NCBI GenBank assembly: GCA_027924585.1
Contig: BSBM01002120.1
Coordinates: 914,501-978,500, forward strand
DNA from: Larix kaempferi
Taxonomy: Eukaryota > Streptophyta > Pinopsida > Pinales > Pinaceae
Reading direction: 5' to 3'
DNA: 64,000 nt
The notes below the pieces were generated by a model that did not search any database, was not told the DNA's origin, and saw only the letters and a program-made list of their open reading frames with translations. Position 1 is the stretch's first letter. The number at the start of each line of letters is the position of its first letter. The translations under genes were made by a program, and so were the position numbers. Positions 45,136 through 57,187 of this stretch are shown here, piece by piece.

Positions 45136-48100
45136 CTCCTCCTCCTCCAGCCACTCTCACCCCTCCTCCTCCACATCCTCCCCTCTACATTTCCCTCTTC
45201 ATCCTCCTTCTCTCCCTCCTCCCTTTCCTCCCCCTACCCATCCTCAACCTCCCGATACTCATCCTCGACCTCATCTTCTACCTCCACCATTTGCTTCCTC
45301 CTCCTCCACCTCCACCTATGCTTATCCCTTCCCAACCTCCTTCTCCCCATCCTCTTCCTCCTCCTATTCATCTCCCACCTTATCCTCCACCTCGTCCCCT
45401 CCCTTCCGTTCCTCTTCTCCTCCTCCCCATCCTCACACTCCACCCACCCCTCCTCCTCATCCACCCCCTTGTCCTCCTCTCCCTCATCCCTTACTTCCTC
45501 CTTCTCCTCCTCCTCCTCCTCCTCCCATGCCTCCCACACCTCATACTCCTCCCTAACAAACCTCACATCCTTCTTCCTTCCCCTCGCTTTCCACTTGTCT
45601 CCCCTGCCTTGCATCCTCCTCCTCCACCCATCCCTACCCCTTTTCCTCCTCCTCCTACCCTCTAACTTCCTCTCTTCCTCCTCCCCTATTATTACCCCTC
45701 TTCCTCCTACTCCCCCTCCATTTATGCCCCCTATCAATCCTCTACCTCACCCTACTCATCCCCCACCTCATCCTTTGCCTCAACCCTCCCCTCCTTCTCC
45801 CCCCCCCCCTCCTCTCAATCTCCCCACTATACCTAACCCTCCCCCTCCCCCTCATCCTCGTCCAAACCATCCTACCCCTTCTCCTCCACTTCCACCTCCA
45901 CCTTTCCCTCCCCTCCAACCTCCTCCACCCCATCCTCTGCCTCCCCCTACTAATCCCCCACCTCATCCTCTGCTTACCCATTCCCATCCTCCTCCTCCCC
46001 GTCCTCCAAATCCACCTACCCCTACCATTCCTCCAACCGCCTTCCTCCTCCGCATCCTCCTCCTCCTCCTCCACCCTCACCTACCCCACATCCTACCTCT
46101 TTCCCCTTCCCCTCCACCTACCCCTCCCCACTTCACCTCCTCCTCCATATGCCCCTCTTTCCTCCTCCTCCACCCACCCCCACACCATCTCCTCCCCCTC
46201 CTCCCCTCGGCCTTCCACTCTTCCTCCTCCTCCTCCTCCTCCCCCTTCTCAATTTCCTCCCCCTACTGATCCTTTTGTTCACCCTACTCGTCATCCACCT
46301 CATCTTCCACCTCCCATCCTCCCCTCCTCCTCCTCCTCCCCATCCTCCCACTCCATCTAATCCTTCCCCTCCTCCACCCTCACCCTCCTCCTCGTATGCC
46401 TCCTCCTCCCTTACCTCCTAATCCTCCTCCTCTTCCTCCTCCACCCCATCCTCCTCCTCCTCCTCCATTCCTCCCTTGCCTCCTCCTCCACCTTCTCCTC
46501 CCTTTCCTCCCACGCATCTTTCCTTCGTCCCCTCCCCCTCCACCTACCACCTCCCCCTTCAACTCCTCCTCCATCTACCCCTCCCTCCTCTTCCTCCACC
46601 CATCACCAACCATTCTCCTCCCCCTCCTCCCCTCTACCTCTCCCTCTTCCTCCTCCTTCCTGTCCTCCCTTACCTCCCCCTACCCATCATTTTTATCCCT
46701 TTACTCTTACCCTGCCTTGTCCTCTACCTCTCCCATACCCTCCTCTTCATCCTCCTCATTCTCCTACCCACCCTCCCACTCCACCTACCCTCCACCACTC
46801 CCACTCCCACTCCCCTTCCCCTCTCTCTTGGCCTCCACCTTCATCTCTCCCTCCCTCCCAACCTCCTCCTCCACATCCTCTACCTCCCCCCTCCCCTCCT
46901 CCTCCTCCTCCTCCTCCTCCTCCTCCTTCTCTTCCTCCTCTCACTCCATTTCCTCCTCCTCCTCGGCCTTCACCTCCTCCTCCATATCTCCCTCCCTCCT
47001 CCTCCTCTACAAATCTCGAACCTTTCTCCTCCCCCTACTCACCTCTACCCCCCCCTTCCTCCTCCTCCTCCTCCTACCCCTCGTCCCTTACCTACTCCTA
47101 CACATCATTTCCCTACTGCTACTCATCCACCACCTCATCCTCTGCCTCCCTCCATACCCTACTCCTCCTCATCCTCTGCCTCCACCACTCCCCTCTTCCT
47201 GCTCCTAACCATCCCCCCAGTCCTCCTCCTCCTCCCTTTCCTCCTCCTCCTCCTCCTCCTCCTCCTCCTCCCTAACCTCCACTCATCTTTTCTCCTTCCC
47301 CTCCCCCTCCACCTCCATTCTCCCCCTTCGCCTCCTCCTCCATACGCCCCTCCTTCACCTCCTCACCCAACCCCCACCCCCTCCTGCCCTCTACCTTCCG
47401 CTATTCCCCCTCCTCCTCCTTACCCCCCCCCCCTTGCCTCACCCTACCCATAATCTCCCTCTCCCTACTCATCCACCACCTCATCCTATACCTCCCCTCC
47501 TCCTCCTCCTTTTACCACTCCACCTACCCCTTCCCATCCCCCTCCTCCATCTTTGCTTTCACCTCCACCTTCGCCTCTCCCTCCCCCCAACCTCCTCCTC
47601 CCCATCCTATGTCTCCTCCTACTCACCCCCCACCTTTTCCTTTTCCTCCCCCTCTTCTCCTCCTCCCTCGCCTCCCCCACATCCTCCCTCCTTCCCCTCC
47701 CCCTCTGCTTACCTCCTCCACCAACCCCCGCGCCTTCTACTACCCCTCCTCCCTTTCTTCCTCCTCATCCCCATCCTTGCACTCCACCCTCTCCTCCTCA
47801 TCCAAACCCTCCTCCTCCCTTTCCTCCTCCTCCTTTACCCCTCCACATCCTCCTCCTCCCTTTCCTCCTCCTCCTTTAACCCTCCTCCTCCTCCACCTCT
47901 CTTCCTCTTCCTCCCTCCCCCCCTCCTCTTCTTTCTACTCCCTCACCTCCCACGCATCCTGCCTCGTCCATCTGTCCCTCCTCCTCCTCCTCCACCCACT
48001 CCTCCCTCCTTCTCCTCCACCCACCCCAACCCCTTCTCCTACCCATCCTCCCCTCTACCTTCCCCTCCTCCTCCCTTTTGTCCACCTACCCATCCTCTAC

Positions 48101-48225
48101 ATCCCCCTACTCATTTCCCACCTCGTCCTCCGCCTCCCCTCACTTCCTCCTTCGCCCCCTCCTACTCCCCATCCCCCCTCTCTCCTCCACCTCCCCACCT
48201 CCCTACCTCCTCACCCTCCTCTTCA
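44580..48225. repeat. Polypyrimidine array, segment 4 (3.6 kb)
   Basis: Nearly pure pyrimidine on the plus strand. A phrase like ctactcatccaccacctc / atcctctgcctcc recurs near 45750, 45945, 46270, 47118, 47465 and 48095, so the array has some higher-order structure but no strict period. Plus-strand frames up to 484 codons (44815-46269) are Pro/Leu/Ser low complexity in all three phases, as expected when stops and purines are rare, and are not called as genes. It ends sharply in AT-rich DNA at about 48226. Confidence 0.9.
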
Positions 48226-48880
48226 ATCACAAAAACATACATACAACATGTTAATATAAATCAAATTTATATTTAAAGTAACTGTACAAATAATATTAAT
48301 TTAAATTATCATAAATAATAAAACATATTTCATTAAGAATAAAATATTTTGATCGTATATAAACAAATTAAGTATATATTAATCTTAATTAAATATTTAT
48401 TTAAAAATAAAAAACATAAAGAAAACTTAAAACTTATATTACTTACAGAAGTAATAAATAAAATTTAACTAACGATATGAAAATTTTTGTATATATATAT
48501 ATAATAAGTACTTAATTATAAACAATAATTTAAAAAATATATAACTAACAAATAGTAATGTATATCATTAATAAGCTAGCAAAGAAAATAATTCAAGAAA
48601 TAGCATCATTTAATAAAATAAATCAGCTCCACAACGGTGCTCAGCCTATGGGAAAGTGACGTGGTTAGGGACATGGTATTTTTGGCTAAAGTTCATCCAG
48701 GTAAAACCCTAATTCATAATTTAATATAAATCGCTAAATAATAAGAAATACTATTTTGAACGGTCTTCCGTCTCATGGGTTCACTTCTTCATTCTTGTAA
48801 TCCTTTGGTCGTCTAGCATTTCAAATGCTTTTATCAATCGAAAGTTCTAGGAGTTTTCCATATGAAGAATTGCGGATCTG
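48226..48880. other. AT-rich intergenic DNA
   Basis: Very AT-rich after the array, with a short TATATA tract (48492-48512). No gene seen. Confidence 0.5.
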
Positions 48881-48899
48881 AGAGGTGGTGACATTCAGA

Positions 48900-49190
48900 A
48901 AAATAAGTCCGGCTACACTCTATTTTATTCTTTATGTTTCTAGATCAGCTATTTTATTTTTATTTTTTTAAATACAGCACAGATTCTTTAAGGCAGCATA
49001 GCGCTTAGTGCATAATAGATGAGAAATACCTCGGATGAGAATCCTTCAGAGTTGACTTGTTAGTGTTTTGCCTCTACAAGTTCAACATCTTTACCAGCGT
49101 TCGTCCACAATCTTTCTACACCTGCACACACATAGATATATAAAACCAAAGGCACAAAATGCAGCTGCAGTTTTAACTAAAACGGGAAAA
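48900..49190. repeat. Triplicated module, copy 1
   Basis: Contains gagaaatacctcggatgag, ttgcctctacaagttcaaca and caaaatgcagctgcag. It shares 48900-49190 with 49930-50190, including the T-rich lead-in attttattctttatg. Confidence 0.65.
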
Positions 49191-49229
49191 TATATTGTAT
49201 AACTCCTCCACTCCCATCGCATCACGTGT

Positions 49230-49550
49230 TAAATGAGAAATACCTGGAATGAGAATATTTAAGAGTTGAATTGCAGAGTTTGACATCTTCACCACCATTC
49301 CTCCACAATATTTAGTATACCTGCAAACACTTAGATATATTAAACCAAATGCACAAAATGCACCTGCATGTTCAAATAAAAAGGTGAAATAGTTTGTATT
49401 TGCATCAGTAACCAAGTACAAAGAGTAAAAAGGAAACTAGTAAGGAAGATTCAAATTTGAGAAACGAAGCATGTTACCATCAAAGAAGAAAAACAGCATG
49501 CCCATGCTATGGCTCTTAATTCAAGAGAGAAGCAACCATTAAAGTAGGGA
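49230..49550. repeat. Triplicated module, copy 2
   Basis: gagaaatacctggaatgaga through cacaaaatgcacctgcatg, then an extension with agcatgcccatgctatgg and caaccattaaagtag that copy 3 also has. Confidence 0.65.
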
Positions 49551-49929
49551 AAACATTAATTGAAGTAAAAATATACGAATCGAGAACAAGACGAATGATG
49601 ATAAACTCCCAACCAATCTGATCTTTATCTGCAAACTCACTCGAACAAAAGCATTCTGAGAATCTGATGTCGTAACTCAGAATTTTTACTTTTGTATGGT
49701 AGTTTTTCCTAAAAGTCACCCGAAAAATTGGATGATCCTAACCATTTCTATCTACTGTAGTGTCTTTGGTAAAATAAATATAGTTTAACTATTTAAGACA
49801 GACTATGAAGTCAAGTACCGTCAGGTGTAGAAGACAGTTGAGACTTGAGGGAAGAAAATTTAAAATTTGGTTAAGATTGAGGGAACATTATTTAGGGTTT
49901 GCTTAAGAACTCAAGGATGATAAAGCACG

Positions 49930-50410
49930 GTGGGACTCTATTTTATAAACTTTGTAGAGCAGCTTTTTCTTTTCTTTTTAAATACAACATATATTCTTAA
50001 AAGGGCTGAGTGGGGAATAAATGAGAAATACCTCGAATGAGAATCTTTCAGAGGTGAGCTCTTAATAGTGTTTTGCCTCTACAGACTTCGACACTTTCAC
50101 CAGCATTCCTGCACAATTTTTATAGACATGCAGATACTTATATATATTAAACCAAACACACAAAATGCAGCTCTGCAGATTAAAATAAAATGGGTTATAT
50201 ACCTCCACTAAGTGAAGGTTAAATCAACCATGAGCAAAGGTTTAACTAAATCAACTGTCATCTCATCTCCAAGAAGAAATCAAATGCAAACGGTAAAAAA
50301 GAAAACTAAAAAAGAAGATTCAAAATCAGGCAGCACATTACCAGCAAAGAAGAAAAGTAGCATGGCCATGCTAGGACTCTTAAATCAACAGAAAAATAAC
50401 CATTAAAACA
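49930..50410. repeat. Triplicated module, copy 3
   Basis: The longest copy, combining the lead-in of copy 1 and the extension of copy 2 (agcatggccatgctaggac, aataaccattaaaac). No coding function is recognised on either strand. Confidence 0.65.
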
Positions 50411-51060
50411 ATAATAGAAGAAATAGAAGTAAAATCAATGAAGTTCAGTGCAACTCAATGCAAGATAAACAACCCATCATTATCTATGCTCGTCTCTGCA
50501 CCACCAACAACAATCTTCTCTTTCCTTCTGTGCTCAGTTTCAATACAAAAGAAATTAGTGGTATACAGAATCAAATAAGATAGTCAAAGAAGCAGTTCAG
50601 GGCTAGAGGTTTTAGGGACAGATACATTTCAAGTGCGGAGGAGGAAGAGGAAGATGACAGTTTAAGAAATGGAATTCGGTGGTCTCTAAATAAGGGGATG
50701 CCATCTTCGCCCCTTATTTTGCAGAACCTCTAACAGTGAAGGGACCGAACCACCATGCTCCGCCTCCCTTGCAACATGGCTTTGATGAATGTGTTGTAAG
50801 TCCGCCAATTTAGGGTTTGCGAAAAAATCCAATAGATTATCCAGATATCGAAGAATGGTCAAGAAATGCACTCTCTGCATACCTTCTAGAGGTCAACAGG
50901 TCGAGCCTCAGCTGGTGTCCTCTACGAGTTATTACTCTATTATTGTCCCAAAATCCATACATCTTTCATCTGCTCTTCTGGCTTAACATGACTAGGCTCA
51001 TCTTTCATTCTTTTATATGCGCTTCATTTGGGGACACTCGACTCTCCTGTACTAGTTAAG
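50411..51060. other. Intergenic DNA without a recognised gene
   Basis: Open frames of 60-80 codons on both strands (50686-50880, 50817-51059) show no recognisable domain. Confidence 0.4.
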
Positions 51061-51064
51061 CACA

Positions 51065-51335
51065 AATCAGACGGCATTTTCTGTGTTCTGTTTAAATGCG
51101 GACATCCCTACACTAGCCGTTTGGTACAGCTTTTCCACATTACTTTGCAACGGCATAAACTTTCTAGTACTTGCTTTTTCGATGTTTTCTTAAAATGCAA
51201 AATTCCCTACACGAGTTGTTTTGTACAGCTTTTCTCGGTTACTTTGCAATGGCTTTAGCTTCTTCTACTTTTTTATCCGTGTTTTATTTAAATGCACCCA
51301 TCCCCACACTAACCGTTTCTTACACGTAACACGTT
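51065..51335. repeat. ~100-bp tandem repeat, about 2.6 units
   Basis: The word tttaaatgc / ttaaaatgc recurs at about 51088, 51189 and 51287, followed by ccctacactagccgttt-type text, tacagctttt and cattactttgcaa. A more degenerate unit may precede it from 51018. The plus-strand frames here (51028-51258, 51221-51430) simply read the repeat. Confidence 0.7.
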
Positions 51336-51499
51336 TCTCACAATCTTCAATCCCAGCCGCTGCTGAGCTGGCTTGCCGGCCTTTTATTGGACAAAGGAAA
51401 TGTGACCGCGTTGAGAAACGGATAGTTTGATTGTTGAACGGTGGATGTCTGTTCACCCTCCAACCTCGAACCCCGGGTCCTATTTTGAAAAAAATAAAA

Positions 51500-52090
51500 A
51501 GTCTATCGGCGTTAAATATAATTCATTTTAACCATTATGAGAAACTTAATACCATAGTTTACGTTAAACTTTCTAAATTGGGAAGTAACCAGTTTGATAC
51601 AGTACGCATTAAAAACAAATAAGATTCTAAAATTAGTTTATTTTTTAGGATTAAATAAATTCAAAGTACATTAAAGTTTTTTTAATTTAAGTTTACAAAA
51701 TATTTTAAAAGATAAATTATTAGATCTCTTTAACATTTATAATTTTTAGATTTTTAAAATTTGTTTATAAATACTTTATTTTTATAAACAAAATCTATAA
51801 TTATGAGACAACCATTTTTAAATATTAATATAAAATCTAGTTATTAATTAATAAAAAGACATATTTAATATTTAAAATTTTGAAAATGTTAATGTTGGTA
51901 AATGTTTTATTCTAATTTTATTATTAATCATCTTTTCAACTAAACAATCATTTAGATTCAAAACATATATAGAACTTAATTGATTTAGTTAAAAAACAAT
52001 AAAAACTTAACAAATATGTACCAAGTTCATATGCTTAAATTGAGTATACTAATGTACATCGAAAAATAGAAATAAAATACTTAAATGTTA

Positions 52091-52132
<42 letters not shown>

Positions 52133-52739
52133 AATCTATATACATATATAATTTTTATCTTCAGCACTTATCTAGCATTTCTTGGGCTTGAGATTCGCTG
52201 ATTTGGGTTTTTAGTCAGGAGCTGATGAGAAAGCTGAGAGTCAGGCCATAACTGAATTACGGTGGGGCTGGGGTATTTTTGGTCTTCAGTCGTCGGGCTT
52301 AATGAGGTTGACATTCTGGGAACCATCATGGGATGTGATGGAGCCAGTATGTTTCTTTCGCACATCAATTTAGTTCATGGCCGGATATCTATTTTTCCTC
52401 AACACATCCACAAATCCTTCGTTCAATACTCGCTTCTGGGGGCCGAGCAGAGCAGACTGATGAAGAAAAGGAATTTCGACGTAGAATGCTTAAGAAAGCT
52501 TCGGAGGATATCAAGGCGTGGGTTGAAGCCTTCTTATTGTTGCAATGGTGTCAGTAACTGCGATGATCTCTAACATTTCTAACGCTGTAATTTTCTTTCC
52601 ATTTTCATGGTAACACACGGAGAATGAAAAGTTTCAGAATGAATAAAGATTCATCAAACTTTTATCCAGAAAGCTTAGTTTTAAAATATATTCTGAAAAT
52701 ACTTTATTTTCCGAAAACTAGATTACCAAGTAAAAAATT
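51500..52739. other. AT-rich intergenic DNA with a TA microsatellite
   Basis: (TA)n at 52093-52127. 52150-52570 is less AT-rich, but no gene is recognised. Confidence 0.45.
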
Positions 52740-53230
52740 ATTTTCCTGTTTCCCTCTTCTAAAACAATTGCCTCACTTATTTAATAGCCATATTTTATTA
52801 AGTGTTGAGTTTGTTAAAGATTACCATGTCAAGACTCGTAGTTCATCTGAAATGTTCCGTCATCAGTGGCTTGCCAGAAAATATCAAATAAAAACGTTGA
52901 CGTTAAGAGGGTAAAATATTTTTTGACCTACCTCTTCCAATCCCGAAGTTAGTGTGATCGATATATTTTAGATTCCACACAACATTATTTATTGTTATCA
53001 TGGTTTTCATTGAGTCTTGTATTAAGTTCTTTGGAGATAACTTAATGGCTGGTCAATCAGTACCGAATGCACGATTTGACCAACTTGAGTCATAGTCCCT
53101 TTGCAACTGCTACTTTGCTTATTTCCTTTTTATGAGAGCCATTTATGATGGATTTCCACATTTTAATTGAATTACTTAACTATCAAGTTATCGGGTAATT
53201 CGATCATGTCCTTACCATCTTGTGATGACC
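52740..53230. repeat. Direct repeat block, left copy
   Basis: About 490 bp matching 60640-61137 (aattgYctca, cctcttccaatcccgaagt, caatcagtaccgaatgca, agtcatagtccctt), ending in accatcttgtgatgacc. It lies just left of the putative 5' LTR of element E. Confidence 0.75.
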
Positions 53231-53607
53231 ACATAGTTTTTACCCTTTTAGTGTCATGATAGTGGTTAGAGGATTTAATTACCTTTCCTAAGCACTCTGA
53301 GTTGGTGTTTAATAAAAGAAAATATCAACTATTAATATTACTCGACGTCTGCATTGAAATAAAACAAAGAAACAAATACATGTGGTGTAACTATAGAGTT
53401 ACAAAATGTATAAGATTATGATTATTATGGTGAGTACATGTATATCCTTATGTCTAGATAAAATAGTGATTAGATATGTATTATTGCTATTCGACCATAA
53501 GTACATAATTACTGTGAATAGGTTAAAGAAAATTGGGAATCTCCTTTTATTTTATTTGGGTAGTATTTATACGATCAATGTTTTCAAAAGTTAACATGTT
53601 ATTACAT

Positions 53608-53652
<45 letters not shown>

Positions 53653-54045
53653 GTTTTTTTTATAATATGAAAGGAATGTGCGAAATAAAGATAATTTATA
53701 CTCATTTATTATGTAAAAGAGAAGAAGATCAAAATCAATATATATATATATATATATTTTCTAGATATGCATCACATTTGTTTTCATGAGTGATTCATGT
53801 ATAATAAAATTTAAATACTCTAGGTTGAAAGCATAAGTTATGGAACATACATATCTTAGTAGGATCACATACTCCATAAGATATTGAGAGAATAGTGTCC
53901 TTCAAGTTTATGAATTTCATAAGTCATTATAAAAATGTGAAAGATTGAAGTATGGGAGTGAGTAAAAATCTTGGTATGTGTAATATATTAGTTTTATTAA
54001 ATAAATTCAATTTTTTTGAATTTTTGTATATTTGAGGTTGTTACA
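53221..54045 (+). repeat. Putative 5' LTR of chromovirus E
   Basis: From TGTGATGACC to GAGGTTGTTACA, ending 3 nt before a perfect PBS. The right end is well supported by the PBS. The left end is a guess from the TG start, and the sequence does not visibly match the supposed 3' LTR at 58620. It contains TA microsatellites (53610-53648, 53742-53757). Confidence 0.4.
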
Positions 54046-54048
54046 TTG

Positions 54049-54060
54049 TGGTATCAGAGC
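54049..54060 (+). other. Primer-binding site of E
   Basis: TGGTATCAGAGC, a perfect initiator-Met site, 3 nt after TTACA. Confidence 0.9.
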
Positions 54061-54177
54061 TTAAGTTATGACACTTGGCCTTATGGTGTCCATTCACATT
54101 ATGAGAAAACTAATGATGTTTGTATGTTGTTCTTCTTACTTGTATAGAAGAAATCTATTTTACTAAACTACAGGAAG

Positions 54178-55160
54178 AGATGGTTGGAAGAGAATCCCCT
54201 ACCCCACCTATTTGGGTTTAATTTAATGATGAGGGACAACAAAACAATAATAATGTTAATGATAACTCAAATGTAATTCTATAAATAGTAAGAGACTTAC
54301 AAGCTCAACTTATAAGCTTTAAAACTGAAGATAAGAGAGTGATGAGGACTTAGGAAGACCTTAACGAAGTCTTATTGTTTAAATTGAATGAGATAACTAA
54401 TGATAAATGTAAAAATAAATGTAAATGAAAAAAATTGTCCTCGGAATGTATGAATAAATATTTTACTATGTATAATTATTGCAATTCTATGAGGTAAAAT
54501 GACCGTCTTCAATCTAGTCGAGAAGGCTCATATTTGGTGGAATGACTTAAAAAGCACAAAAAGAATCAACGATAGAAAAGTTAGTTGGAATTGGTTTAAA
54601 AAGGAATTTAAAAAGGAGTGTCTCTTAGAATATTACTATGAGGGAAAGGAAACAGATTTTTATGAGTTAAGACTAGGATCAATGTCAATGCATGACTTTT
54701 GTACTAAATTTTTATCCTTGTTAAGATATGTGCCTTGCCTAAATGAAGAAAAACTTAAAATTCAAAGATTCCTAGGTTTCTTACCTATCTTTTATAAAGA
54801 CATATTAGAGTTTGATAACCCCAAAAAAATATATGAATTAATGAGGAAGGCCAAATTAACTTATGATCAATCTAAAGGTAAGCATGAAAATCCTTATAAT
54901 TTAAAGAAAAGAGAATGGAGTAATTTTAAAAAAAGAGAAATTAAGTCCTTCAATAAACATAATAATTTCCACATAAATACTTTTAAGGATATACAACATC
55001 CAATTAAAACTAAATATAAAGATAATCTCTTTAATAAGAAAAAATAATAGATAAAAAGAGAACCTTTGCAGTGTTGGTGTTGTGGGGAGAGTCATTCCTA
55101 TCAGGATTTTCCTCATAAGAAGGATAATCGGAGTATCCACACTGTCCGAGAAGCAACCAC
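54178..55160 (+). pseudogene. Gag of chromovirus E
   Basis: A start-like ATG at 54178 leads into a frame with stops; the main open block is 54499-55047 with the retrotransposon Gag core (KAHIWWNDLKS, FCTKFLSLLRYVPCLNEEKL). A zinc-knuckle region follows at about 55066-55130 (CWCCGESHSYQDF), where the last Cys is Phe. Gag would assemble the particle and bind RNA; the lost Cys and the stops indicate a dead copy. Confidence 0.8.
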
Positions 55161-55704
55161 AATTGGAGATGTTGCTCGAAACATACCGAAAGTAAGCGTA
55201 GCCTTGGATAATCATCAAGCGGATTACCAACCTTCAATGATTGAAGTTGAAGGTAAGATATTTGACAAACCTATTTCTATCTTGATTGATTCTAGATATA
55301 CTTTAATTTACATATCTCCTAAGTTAGTAGACTTGTATAAAATGAAAAAGTATGATTTTGAAAAATCGTGGTTAGTACAATTAGCCATAGGAACAAAAAG
55401 AAAGGTAACTAGCTTTATTTCTTGTTGTGAAATTTATATGCATGATTTGGTTACATAAGTGGATTTAAACATTTTTCCATTAGGATCATATGATGTATTA
55501 ATTAGCATGGATTGGTTGGAAAAGCATAGAGTTGTATTGAATTGCTTTGAGAAAAATTTCACCTTTATTGATGAAAAAGGTGAAAACAGACTTGTTAAAG
55601 GGATTCCTAAAAAAGTTCTTACAAGGAAAATACCTACTTTTCAATTAAAGAAGTGTGCTAGGAAAGGATGTAAATTGTTTGTTGTACATATCACTGAAAA
55701 ATGA
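55161..55704 (+). pseudogene. Protease region of chromovirus E
   Basis: An aspartic protease domain in the same frame as Gag. The active site reads ILIDSRYTLIYISPKLVDL; the family has DSGA/T, so the Gly after the catalytic Asp-Ser is Arg. The downstream part (NIFPLGSYDVLISMDWLEKH, FQLKKCARKGCKL) is family-typical. At 55655-55704 the reading shifts by one base into the RT frame. One TAA interrupts near 55456. Confidence 0.8.
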
Positions 55705-57170
55705 TGATGATAAAACAAAACCTATATTGGAAGACTTTCCTCTTTTAAATTATTTTAAAGATGTTTTTCTAAAAAAAATACTTGGATTACCTCCAAGGAG
55801 GGATATTGACTTTACCATTGATTTGGTACCGGGAACAGTGCCTGCGTCAAAGGATCCTTATAGAATGAATACACCTGAGCTGGTGGAGTTAAAACTATAA
55901 TTGTATGGATTGTTATATAAAATGGATATAAGACCGAGTGTGTCTCCATGGGGAACACCAGTGTTATTTGTTAAAAATAAAGATAGCACATTAAGACTTT
56001 GTATAGATTACAAACAATTAAATAAAATTACTATTAAAAATAGATACCCTCTCCCCTGCATTGATAACATGTTTGATCAAGTACGGGGACCTGCGGTATT
56101 CTCAAAGATTGACTTAATATTTGGGTACCATCAAGTAACAATTAAAGATGAGAATGTTCATAAAACAACATTTAGAACATGATATGGGCATTATGAGTTC
56201 ATGGTTTTACCATTTGGCTAGACCAATACTCCAACCACATTCATATGCTTAATGAACAATGTTCTCCATAATTACTTAGATAGATTTGTAGTAACTATAT
56301 TTATTGATGACATATTAATATACTCTAAAAATGAACAAGAGCATGAAGAACAATTAAAGTTAATCTTACAAACCTTAAAAGAACATAAATTTTATGCAAA
56401 GTTTAGTAAATGTGATTTATTTCAAAATAAAATCCAATACTTAGGTCATGTAATATCTAAGGAAGGAATTTCTGTAGACCCAGATAAAATCAAGGAAATC
56501 GGTGATTTGCTTGTTTCTAAGGATGTAACCAAGGTTCGATCCTTTATGGGAATCATGGGTTACTATCGTAGGTTCATTGAGGGGTTCTCTAGAATTGCTT
56601 ACCCAATAAATTCACTTCAAAATAAAGGAAATAAATTTGTATGGTCTAATAAATGAAAACAAAGCTTTGAAAAGATTAGAAACTTGCTTACCGCCGCACC
56701 TATTCTAAGAATAAAATATCCGTACAAGGACTTGATTTTATGTACGTATGTCTTCTTCGAGGGATTAGGTGGCATACTATTGCACAAGGATTATGTAATA
56801 ATCTATGAGTTAAGAAAACTTAAAGAACATGAACGAAACTATGCATCACATGACTTGGAATTAGCACCTATAATACATGCTTTAAGAATGTGGAGACATT
56901 ACTTAATAGGAAGAAAATTCACTTGAATGTTTGATAACATAAGTTTAAAATACTTGTTTGATCAACAAAATCTAAATGATCTAAAATCAAGGTGGTTAGC
57001 ATTCTTGAGCGAGTATGATTTTGAAACTAAACACATTAAAGGAAAATATAATAAAGTGGTAGATGCCTTAAGTAGGAATGCCATTCCACATTGTTCAACT
57101 GCTTTTAGTAGTTATAAGACAAATCTTGAGGATTTAATCAAAGCTGCAGCTAAAAATGATGGAGAATAAT
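55655..57170 (+). pseudogene. Reverse transcriptase and RNase H of chromovirus E
   Basis: A single frame from 55655 with several stops (near 55898, 56180, 56219, 56654, 56924, 57167). RT blocks: [57 protein letters not shown] and the catalytic IFIDDILIYSKN, then GHVISKEGISVDPDKIK and RSFMGIMGYYRRFIEGFS. RNase H has YASHDLELAPIIHALRMWRHYL, but its first catalytic Asp is lost (CTYVFFEG). The stop at 56180 sits where an Arg codon (CGA) is expected, pointing to C-to-T decay. Confidence 0.88.
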
Positions 57171-57187
57171 TAAAAGTTAAAGAACAA

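Noticed and set aside
44815-46269. 484-codon Pro/Leu/Ser frame, with others such as 46476-47453 and 47434-48276, as proline-rich protein genes
   Set aside because: All three plus-strand phases are open and equally low in complexity because the DNA is nearly pure pyrimidine; there is no signal peptide, period-3 repeat or conserved motif.
51455-51485. GGGGTTCGAGGTTGG on the minus strand as a tRNA or SINE B box
   Set aside because: No A box, no cloverleaf and no tail; an isolated match to a short motif.
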